DNA from: Neovahlkampfia damariscottae
Lineage: Eukaryota > Heterolobosea > Selenaionea > Neovahlkampfiida > Neovahlkampfiidae
Direction of reading: 5' to 3'
Length of the DNA: 14,730 bases
Assembly: GCA_016618085.1 (NCBI GenBank)
Contig: JABLTG010000284.1
Span: 1-14,730, forward strand
Shown: positions 6,870 through 14,174 of the stretch, one piece after another
How positions within the stretch are numbered: position 1 is the first letter of the stretch
Layout of the letters: the number at the start of each line of letters is the position of its first letter
The notes under the pieces: generated by a model
Database searches by the model: none
Told to the model about the DNA's origin: nothing
What the model saw: only the letters and a program-made list of their open reading frames with translations
Translations under genes and position numbers: made by a program

Positions 6870-9236
6870 ATGGAAGAAGCAATAGACCTTGAAAAATTGA
6901 TAGCTGACGCAGATTTTTTGTTGGAAGACTTGTATTCTTTGGAAATGGAAGAAATTGAAACAACAAAAAAAAGAAAATTTGAAGAAGTTCAGGAGACAAG
7001 AGAAAAAGAACAAAAAAGGGCAAAAGTTGATTTAAAGTTCGATAACGTGACTTGGAACGAAGAAAAACGAAAATTATTTCCAAATTTCTTGGGTACAATG
7101 CAAACTGAACACAAATTCTCAAATTTTGATGTGACAAAGATATTCATAGAGGAGAATTCAATATTCATTGAAAACGAAATTGAAAAAGTGGAGTTACAAA
7201 AATATCCATTTTTTTTATTCTTTTTGAAACTGAACTATATTGCCATCAGAGCTAATTCAGTCGGAGGAATGCTTCACTTGGATATATTCATGTCTGATCT
7301 GTGCTTTTTTGAAGAACCAATTATTAACAATTCCCAAATGAACGATCAAAATTATTTGCTCAGACTTTATTGGACACAAGTCTTTAAATGCATGAAAATA
7401 TATCCATTCACCATAAATACTCATAAAGATACTGTTTCTATAGATTTAGAAGGAATGATTCATGAAGAAGTGATAAAAGAAGAAAAAAAAACCGACTTAG
7501 AGTCAATCAAGAATTTCAAATTAAAACTCAAAGATTATCAAATTGATGGATTAAATTGGATGATAAAATTGGAAAACGAAGGTGTACTTAACAAAGATTA
7601 TATTGAATTAAAATTTCAAGATGGTTCTCCTTTTTATTTCAGTGAAAAATTTGGATGTTTGACATTGAAAAGAGTTTCTTCACCAACAAAAGGAGGAATA
7701 ATTGCAGACTCAATGGGTATTGGAAAAACAATTCAAGCATTGGCATTGATATTAAAAAATCCACCAAAAGAATCAAATAAGCCAAATTTAATTGTTTGTC
7801 CACTATCAATTATTCAACAATGGACTGATGAAATTAAAAATCATATCACCAAAGATTTCACAATTGCTGCTTATGTTGGACCAAAAAGAGACAAAGATCC
7901 TAAATCTTTACAAAAATTTGATATTATTCTCACAACATATACCACATTAGCAATTGATTACAAATTATACAATTCCAAAAATATTGCTCCTTTGTTTGAA
8001 ATCAATTATCATAGAGTAATTTTAGATGAAGCTCATTTGATTAAAAACAAAAATTCACTTCAATCACAAGCATGTATGGATTTAAAATCCACTTACAAAT
8101 GGGCAATGACAGGAACACCTCTTTCAAATTCAATAGATGACCTTTATCCTTATTTTAAATTCTTGGAAGTGCCAAATCTTGAAGATTGGAATTTTTGGAC
8201 TCAATACATTTCAAAACCAGTTGCTGCACAAAGATTAGAATCTAAAAAATTGTTGATGAAATATTTGAATACTTATTTGTTGAGAAGAACGAAACAAAAA
8301 AAAATTCAAGGAAAAAGAATTCTTCAATTACCTGAAAAAATAACAAATGTAGTCCGTTTGGATTTTGAAGAAGAAGAAAGAAAAATTTATGATATTTTGT
8401 TTTCCAATACAAGTGATGAATATTTTAATTCTCAGTCAGTGGAGACATATTTAGAATTAATCAATCAGTTAAGATTATTTTGTGATCACCCTGCATTGTA
8501 CATTAATTCAGCAGCAAAAAAATCCAAAGACTTACTTCCATTGTTTAAAGCAGCAAATGCAATTGTATATTATCCACTCATTCAAAAAATTATAAATGGA
8601 AATTTTACAAACATTGATATTGAATTAGAAAAAAATTGGATAAGTTCACCAAAAATTGATGCATTGATGGAAAATATTTTACTCACAGATTCAAAATCTA
8701 TCGTTTATTCTCAATGGACGTCAATGTTGGATTTAGTTGAAATTGAATTTGAAAAAGAAAATATCAAATTTATTCGTTTAGATGGAAGTCTCAGACAACA
8801 ACAAAGAGATTCAATAATTAAAGCATTTAAGAAAGATGATAGCATCAAAGTTTGTCTTGCAAGTTTAAGAGCATGTTCTCTTGGATTAAATCTAACTGTT
8901 GCCAATAATGTTCATATCCTTGAACCTTGGTGGAATTCAAATGTTGAAGATCAAGCTGTTGATCGAGTTCATAGAATTGGACAGGAAAAGATTGTGAATA
9001 TTTACAAATATATAATGAATAATACCATTGAGGAATCAATTTTATTAATGCAACAATCCAAACTTATTATGGCAGAATCAATAGGAATTAACAACAAAAA
9101 TTCTGCATCTCAAACTTTGGAAGATTTGGAAAAACCAAAATTGAGTAAGTTGGATTTGGAAAATATTTTTAACAGAAAAAAACCAAATTATATAATTGAT
9201 GAAGATTTCGATGAGGATTTTATTGACGAAGAATAA
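6870..9236 (+). CDS. SNF2-family ATPase of the Rad5/Rad16/HLTF/TTF2 group, without RING finger
   Basis: A single exon encodes 788 residues. This is an ATP-driven double-stranded DNA translocase acting on chromatin or damaged DNA in the nucleus. Residues 33-52 hold basic NLS-like clusters (KKRK, KEQKRAK). Lobe 1: LKDYQIDGLNWM (220-231), Walker A ADSMGIGKT (279-287), DEAH (386-389), TGTPLSN (414-420). LLRRTK is at 470-475. Lobe 2: SQWTSML (614-620), RLDGS (636-640), LGLNLT (671-676) and EDQAVDRVHRIGQ (693-705). An extra 35 residues between motif Q and Walker A is typical of the Rad5/HLTF group. The RING normally inserted in Rad5, Rad16, HLTF and SHPRH is absent: after FCDHPAL (538-543) there are no paired cysteines. 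TTF2/Lodestar also lacks it. Motif V has AC-S where AGG is usual. A divergent HIRAN domain at about 70-150 is possible but unproven. The stop lies inside AATAAA. Confidence 0.93.
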   Translation: MEEAIDLEKLIADADFLLEDLYSLEMEEIETTKKRKFEEVQETREKEQKRAKVDLKFDNVTWNEEKRKLFPNFLGTMQTEHKFSNFDVTKIFIEENSIFIENEIEKVELQKYPFFLFFLKLNYIAIRANSVGGMLHLDIFMSDLCFFEEPIINNSQMNDQNYLLRLYWTQVFKCMKIYPFTINTHKDTVSIDLEGMIHEEVIKEEKKTDLESIKNFKLKLKDYQIDGLNWMIKLENEGVLNKDYIELKFQDGSPFYFSEKFGCLTLKRVSSPTKGGIIADSMGIGKTIQALALILKNPPKESNKPNLIVCPLSIIQQWTDEIKNHITKDFTIAAYVGPKRDKDPKSLQKFDIILTTYTTLAIDYKLYNSKNIAPLFEINYHRVILDEAHLIKNKNSLQSQACMDLKSTYKWAMTGTPLSNSIDDLYPYFKFLEVPNLEDWNFWTQYISKPVAAQRLESKKLLMKYLNTYLLRRTKQKKIQGKRILQLPEKITNVVRLDFEEEERKIYDILFSNTSDEYFNSQSVETYLELINQLRLFCDHPALYINSAAKKSKDLLPLFKAANAIVYYPLIQKIINGNFTNIDIELEKNWISSPKIDALMENILLTDSKSIVYSQWTSMLDLVEIEFEKENIKFIRLDGSLRQQQRDSIIKAFKKDDSIKVCLASLRACSLGLNLTVANNVHILEPWWNSNVEDQAVDRVHRIGQEKIVNIYKYIMNNTIEESILLMQQSKLIMAESIGINNKNSASQTLEDLEKPKLSKLDLENIFNRKKPNYIIDEDFDEDFIDEE

Positions 9237-9272
9237 ATTTTTATTTTTAGTTCTTGTGTCCAGTTCAATCTT

Positions 9273-9277
9273 ATTGG
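9273..9277. promoter_or_regulatory. CCAAT box (ATTGGACAA) of the lyase-like gene
   Basis: ATTGGACAA lies 27 bases before the ATG at 9305, in the 68-base gap after the SNF2 stop. The reverse complement TTGTCCAAT precedes the gene at 13576, so nine bases are shared in opposite orientation. Confidence 0.45.
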
Positions 9278-9304
9278 ACAAATTCTTCAAACACATTCAG
9301 CAAC

Positions 9305-10771
9305 ATGCAAGTCGAAGAAGATTTGAACAAAACTTCACCATCAAACTCGACCATAGAAAATGAAAACAAAATGGAACCAGAGAAAAAGGTAAAAGAAGAA
9401 AATTTGGGCAAAGAAATTTCAGAAACTGCTGAAACACAAAAAACATTTGAACCAGATTCTGAAGTACAACATCATGAAGAAAACAAATTTATGAATGAAG
9501 AAGAAATACGTGAACCAAAAGAAAACCAAGAATTGAATGATAAAAATTCTTCTTCGGAGACTCCAAATGAAGATCAAAAAGAGAAAATTGATGAAAAAGA
9601 AGCTCTCTTTGGAAAGCCACCTGAATTTTTAAAGAATCCAAATATTTCAGAAGTTTATTGTTATACAGAAATTTTAAAAGATAAATATAAAATGACGTAT
9701 TCAGATATTGAGGGAAGAAGATATAAATGTAGACATTGGAATGGATTTATGCAAATATTAGAAGAACCTTATGCAGAAAGTTATTTTTTTTGTCAAGCAG
9801 AAAATGAGTACCTTCTTCCTGATTGGAAATTCCATGTTTCTGTGGATCCAAAAGATTATGAAAAAACTTGGAATATTTTGATTGAAATATTTTTTAAGTA
9901 TAAACTTGTTGCAATGAAAATGCAAATTCAAGAAAATTGGGAAAAATTTGGAAGAGGATTCACTATTTATATACCAACAAAACATCAAAAATTTGAAGAC
10001 TATATAGTTGAATATCAATGGGATTACAAATCAGAAGTATTAAAATGTAAACTGTCAGATATATTAGATCGTAATATTGATTGGTGGAAAGTTGTTTTTG
10101 AAATTGAAAAGAGATTGAATGAAGAAGATATTATTTCAAAACATTGTGAACTTGGTGATTTTGCATTGGGTAAATATGTATCTTTGAGAAACGAAAGTTT
10201 TTCACCAATTTTTGAAAATGGAGAATGGAAGAATTCATATCCACCAGATCATCATGGTTGGAATCCTGCAGGTCATGCAAATTTTCCATTTTTTGAAAAG
10301 TTTAATTTAGATTTTAGTCATTATATTCCACCAAAAAGAGATAAAATGACTGATCAATTTGAGTTATTTAATGTATTTTCAGCCTGGCAATTTAGGACTT
10401 ATGAATTTGATAAAATGTTGAGAGAAATTGTGAGTTATAAAAATAAGACAATCGAATTCATGGAGAATTTAGTTCAATCATTATTTTTTTGTTCATTTTT
10501 ATGTCAAAATTCTGTGAATCAAATAAAATCGATTGATTTGTTATTTTCAATTGTTGAAGATAAAGAAAAATGGGGAAAATCATATATTATCAGAAAATTG
10601 ATATTAGATTATTTATGGATAATTATTGAATTTTCCACTTTTCAAATGATAAGTGATTATACAAAAAGGAAGTTTCAAGATATGGTGAATCATTTCAAAT
10701 CAAAAAGTAAATCAAAAATGAAAACAATTATTTCCAAACATAAAAGGCTCAGTGAAAAAGTTAAAGAATAA
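9305..10771 (+). CDS. Protein with OspF/SpvC/LanL-like phosphothreonine lyase region (tentative) and acidic N-terminal tail
   Basis: A single exon gives 488 residues. Residues 1-100 are a Glu/Lys/Asn-rich disordered tail. A globular region follows. WKFHVSV (174-180) supplies K175 and H177; K205 follows; GRGFTIYIP (216-224) gives R217 and Y222; then WWKVVFEIEKRLNEEDI (260-276) and LGKYVSLRNESF (288-299) give R295. This order of Lys-x-His, Lys, Arg, Tyr, Arg and the GxxhTIY strand resembles the phosphothreonine lyase fold of effectors OspF and SpvC and the lyase domain of LanL-type synthetases. That family removes phosphate from pThr by beta-elimination. The match is from memory of family patterns, not from a search. 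An HxS dyad also recalls 2H phosphoesterases, but no second HxS/T follows. The C-terminal half (300-488) has WNPAGH (319-324), two Phe/Ile-rich helices that might contact membrane, and a Lys/Ser-rich end. No signal peptide. The TTG upstream is not the start. The stop overlaps AATAAA. Confidence 0.6.
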   Translation: MQVEEDLNKTSPSNSTIENENKMEPEKKVKEENLGKEISETAETQKTFEPDSEVQHHEENKFMNEEEIREPKENQELNDKNSSSETPNEDQKEKIDEKEALFGKPPEFLKNPNISEVYCYTEILKDKYKMTYSDIEGRRYKCRHWNGFMQILEEPYAESYFFCQAENEYLLPDWKFHVSVDPKDYEKTWNILIEIFFKYKLVAMKMQIQENWEKFGRGFTIYIPTKHQKFEDYIVEYQWDYKSEVLKCKLSDILDRNIDWWKVVFEIEKRLNEEDIISKHCELGDFALGKYVSLRNESFSPIFENGEWKNSYPPDHHGWNPAGHANFPFFEKFNLDFSHYIPPKRDKMTDQFELFNVFSAWQFRTYEFDKMLREIVSYKNKTIEFMENLVQSLFFCSFLCQNSVNQIKSIDLLFSIVEDKEKWGKSYIIRKLILDYLWIIIEFSTFQMISDYTKRKFQDMVNHFKSKSKSKMKTIISKHKRLSEKVKE

Positions 10772-10831
10772 TAAATCAATTTTTCTTTTTTCTTTTGGTT
10801 TTCGGAATAACTTATTTATCCGATAATTCGA

Positions 10832-10836
10832 CCAAT
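10832..10836 (+). promoter_or_regulatory. CCAAT box of the P450 gene
   Basis: GACCAATTAATTC lies 14 bases before the ATG at 10851, in the 79-base gap after the preceding stop. The close spacing implies a 5' leader of only a few bases if the box lies upstream of the transcription start. Confidence 0.4.
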
Positions 10837-10850
10837 TAATTCACTCCAAA

Positions 10851-12244
10851 ATGTTAATTCTCCTGTTGTCAGCTGTTGTGGTTTACTTGCTTCTGGTATA
10901 TTTTGTGAATGGTGGTATTCGTTCAAACGCTCCACCACATATAAGAGGATATATTCCATATATAGGAGATGCCTTAACAATGAACAAGAACATGTTTGGT
11001 TATGTTGAAAAGAATGCTGCAAAATATGGAAAGATTTTTTCAACTTTTATCATGGGAAAACCAATGGTAATTGTAACAGATACATTTCAATTTCCTTATA
11101 TTTACAAAAACGAGGACCTTTTTGATAATTATCCAATTAATTTATCAGTTCAAGAAAGATTAATGAAAATACCTCAACACGTGAACACAAAAGAATTTAT
11201 GCAAGAACACACTATTGTTACTTTGAAAACACTCCAAGGAACAAATTTAGAAAATTTAAGTGTTGACTTTTTGTTTCAATCAAACAAGTATTTAATAAAC
11301 AATTCAAAAAAGGAATGGCAAACTCAAGATTTATTTAAATTTATTTATGATTTAACTTTTGAATCAAGTTTTGGAGCAATATTTGGTGATAAATTTGATA
11401 TAAAAGAAACCAAAAAAGATTTTATGTATTTGGATCAAAATTGGAAACCGTTCTTGTTAACAAGCATTCCACAATGGATTTTTTACAGTTTAGCTCAAGC
11501 AAGAGATCGAATTATTGATAGATTATTTACAGTTGATCCAAAAGATAGTCATGCAATGGAAGATTTTTTAAATTTCAATACCAAATATGGAGCAGGTTTA
11601 GGAATGGGTATTTTATTTGCAGCCATGGCCAATTCAATTAATGCAACTTTTTGGTTGGTTTCTTATATTCTCAATGATCCAGAATTGAAATCGGAAATTG
11701 AAGAAGAAATGAAAAAATTTGATTCAAAGGATGTCTTAAAATCTCTCAGAAATATGCCTTTATTAGAATCTTGTGTTGATGAAGTTTTTAGAATGGTCAG
11801 TCAATTAGGTTCAATAAGTATGAGTTTTTTTCAACTTTTTAAATCAATTTCAAAGGGGAAGCAATGAAAGATACGAAAATGACAATTGATGGAAAAGAAT
11901 ATCAAATTTATAAAGGTGATAGAATATTAGTTACATCTATTAATATGATGAATGAAAAGGTTTTTGAAAATCCAAACAAATTTGATGGAAAAAGATTTTT
12001 GAAAAATAAATTTGCCGTTGTGGATGGAAAACAATGTAAGAATTCAGTTGTTTCATTTGGTGGAGGTACTCATATGTGCCCGGGAAGATTTTTCGGAAAA
12101 AATGAAATGAAATTAACATTGATTGGGATGTTACAAAAATATGATATGAAATTGAAAGTTGACACAGTTTTACAACCAGATAGAACACTTGGTGGAATGT
12201 TGACACCTGAAATACCAGTTTACTTTGAATTTAAACAAAAATAA
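10851..12244 (+). CDS. Cytochrome P450, CYP7/CYP8-like
   Basis: Exons 10851-11817 and 11856-12244 give 451 residues across a 38-nt intron (11818-11855, GTATGAG to TTCAAAG). Haem-thiolate enzyme, ER-anchored by residues 2-18. The I-helix reads LFAAMANSINATFW (255-268) in place of the usual AGxDT: Asn is at the acid position and no following Thr. This A-N-(S/T)-x-x-A-x-FW form is typical of the CYP7/CYP8 families (bile-acid hydroxylases, prostacyclin synthase). ExxR is E311-R314. The haem loop FGGGTHMCPGRFF carries C397 and has the PGR form also seen in CYP7/CYP8. The reductase partner and substrate are unknown. The donor GTATGA places an Arg nine residues after ExxR, as in CYP7A; a second in-frame choice, GTTTTT at 11824, would add two residues and is less likely. 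The two open frames are exons, not a frameshift. Confidence 0.92.
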
Positions 12245-12320
12245 GTTTGAAAATGAATTTTAACAATTTAGATCATTTGTTTTTTTATGAATTTTGTTTC
12301 CGATATTATGAACGTAAAAG

Positions 12321-12325
12321 CCAAT
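12321..12325 (+). promoter_or_regulatory. CCAAT box of the seven-helix gene
   Basis: CCAATCAAAAAGG begins 35 bases before the ATG at 12356. The frame is open upstream to an ATG at 12287, but that would put the box inside the coding sequence, so the downstream ATG is preferred. Confidence 0.45.
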
Positions 12326-12355
12326 CAAAAAGGAGAAGTAATTTTGACCACAAAA

Positions 12356-13327
12356 ATGCTATCAGTTCTAGTTATCGTTTTAATTTCGATTGTTTCACTT
12401 TTCTTTTTGTTTTTCTTTGGAGCTTCATATAAAGCTATGGAGTACATCATCTTGTTCTTCACCGCAAAGGGTTCAGAAAACAATATCCCAGATAAGGTGA
12501 TGTATTTTGAAGGAAAAAGAGAAATCAAAAGAAAAATATACCGTTTAAGTAGGTTTTTATTATCTAAATTTCAACAAAGAGTTTGATATGTTCACAACAG
12601 TATCACTGTATGCAGCTACAAAATGTGCATATTTCTTGATGAATATATTCATCATTGATAGAACTAGTTATGTGTACGGGGTTTCTTTGGCTTTTTATCA
12701 TCTTGGATCATCTGCATTTTATGCGTTCTTCCTTCTTTTTTCAATTCAAACGTAATTTTAGCTTTTTACTGACTTATTTGTTGAAGTGGATTTTTGTTTA
12801 TAAAGTCATCTGGTAAATCAGAAAGCGAATCATTGAAACCATTAAAATCACCCTCTAAACTTGTATATTGTTTGATAATCAGTATTTATTGTATCCAATT
12901 TGTTTTATCGTTGATAAGATGTGTTTTAGGTATTACAGCTGGAATAGATTATGTTGAAACATTTCAGTTGGTATTCCACACCATTTTGGGGTGTTTTTCA
13001 GTGTTCATTTTCATACTTGTTCTTGCTTACGCCCAAAACGAAGGTTCAACAGTTTTTGAAACAAAACCTTTGTCTTGGTGTATGTATTCTGTCAGTTTTG
13101 TGTGGGGAATTCTTTGTATATTCTCCTTTTTCATTAAAGTAGGAGGAAATTTAGCTTTATCCATTATTGAAATATTTGAAGAAATGGAAAAAGTGAACAT
13201 GGTTTTTGTAAATGTCATTGGTGCTGGATTGGATTTATTTCCATTGATTTTAATGTTTGCAACAACAAATGTTGAGAGATGTCTCAACTCTCAAAACGGG
13301 GAATCAGTCATAATGATAAAAAAATAA
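12356..13327 (+). CDS. Predicted seven-transmembrane protein, family not recognised
   Basis: Three exons (12356-12548, 12580-12751, 12787-13327) give 301 residues. The introns are 31 nt (12549-12579) and 35 nt (12752-12786). Hydrophobic helices lie at about 2-22, 70-90, 96-125, 146-170, 178-202, 213-236 and 252-278, seven in all, with a Ser/Lys-rich loop (127-145) between helices 3 and 4 and a short polar tail NVERCLNSQNGESVIMIKK. The topology recalls GPCR-like proteins and the plant THH1/TOM1/TOM3 family, but I see no diagnostic DRY, NPxxY or other motif, so the function is open. An alternative donor for intron 1 six bases upstream (GTTTAAG) keeps the frame and removes two residues. The stop TAA is inside AATAAA. 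The start could be 12287, adding 23 residues. Confidence 0.75.
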
Positions 13328-13575
13328 AGAGTTGGTGAATCAATTGGGTTCCTTCTTCTGTCAAAAATTTCCTTGATCCATTGTTTGTCCAGTTGCCCAA
13401 TAGAATCTTTTGTTTTCGGTTTTCGAAGTTTCCAAAAAGTGGTGAAACGAAAAAAAGTCAGATTCGATTTTTTGTTGAAAAGAAAGAATTTGTTTATTGA
13501 AATCAAAAAGTAATCGTTTTTTTATTTGTATGCTTGTCCAATGAAATTAATTTCAAAGTACTGTCAAACAGCTAC
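13328..13575. other. Intergenic and 5' leader before the small membrane protein gene
   Basis: About 250 bases follow the seven-helix gene. Plus-strand CCAAT elements occur at 13397-13401 and 13538-13542. There is no ATG-initiated frame of note on either strand. A minus-strand frame across 13291-13506 starts only at TTG and shows no domain. No RNA gene is seen. Confidence 0.4.
13538..13542 (+). promoter_or_regulatory. CCAAT box (TTGTCCAAT) of the small membrane protein gene
   Basis: TTGTCCAATGAAA lies 33 bases before the ATG at 13576. It is the reverse complement, over nine bases, of the element before the lyase-like gene. An ATG at 13541 overlaps the box but is in another frame and stops after about 15 codons. 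Confidence 0.45.
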
Positions 13576-14174
13576 ATGGAAGAAGTAAACACCCAAGAAG
13601 TATTTAAAGCTCCTAAAGAAACTCTTTTCCCATCAGAAGAATCAGAATATCAACATAGATTTGATCCTGTTCCAACACCTCTTATGCAGCAAGACATCAT
13701 CTCAAATGAACAACAATATGATGCTATGAACTTGAAAGCTGAAGGATTTACCAAATATCAAGTCGATTCAAACACTATTTCAACAACAACTCATTCAAAC
13801 AATCTTAACATTCAACATATGGAACAAGTTCAAACTGTTCAGTCGGTGCTTGTCGAACAAATTGTGCCACCTGAAGATATGAGTGATCTAGTGTTTGCTA
13901 TGATAATGTAAGGGTTTTTATATTCACATCTTTTAGATTTATCATTGGGTTGTTTGTTTTTCCATTGATCTTGGTTTTCAGCATATTTCTAGTGAAATCA
14001 AAAAACGCAGGTGCTAAAGTTATTGCTACGCTTTCACTCATCATTTTCATTCTTGAATTTGTCTTTGTTTGCAGTGCAATTTGTTGCACAATGTTCATTA
14101 CACTTCTTTCACTTATGGTGTATGGTCTTGCTATTCTCCTTCCTGTAGTCATTCTTTCAGTCACTGGAAAATAA
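13576..14174 (+). CDS. Small membrane protein with acidic/Gln-rich N-terminus and about three transmembrane helices
   Basis: Exons 13576-13907 and 13937-14174 give 189 residues across a 29-nt intron (13908-13936, GTAAGGG to TTTTAG), the shortest in the window. Residues 1-105 are polar and probably disordered, with many Glu, Gln, Asn and Ser; they should be cytosolic. Hydrophobic segments follow at about 106-125 (FAMIIFIIGLFVFPLILVFS), 133-158 (AKVIATLSLIIFILEFVFVC) and 160-186 (ending LPVVILSVTGK). The loop FLVKSKNAGAK is basic. The intron falls in the first helix, so both exons are needed for a full membrane domain. I do not recognise the family. The TAA stop lies inside AATAAA at 14170-14175. 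The start is the first ATG in frame after the CCAAT box. Confidence 0.72.

Noticed and set aside
6811-7137. 108-codon minus-strand frame opposite the start of the SNF2 gene.
   Set aside because: Shadow of the coding frame; Phe/Leu-rich peptide arises from antisense of Glu/Lys codons.
9305-10771. 2H phosphoesterase reading of the HVS motif in the lyase-like protein.
   Set aside because: Only one HxS/T is found; the second catalytic motif expected about 80 residues later is missing.
11818-11867. Frameshift splitting the P450 gene into two frames.
   Set aside because: A 38-nt GT-AG intron restores a continuous P450 with ExxR to Arg spacing as in CYP7A; all neighbours have similar introns.
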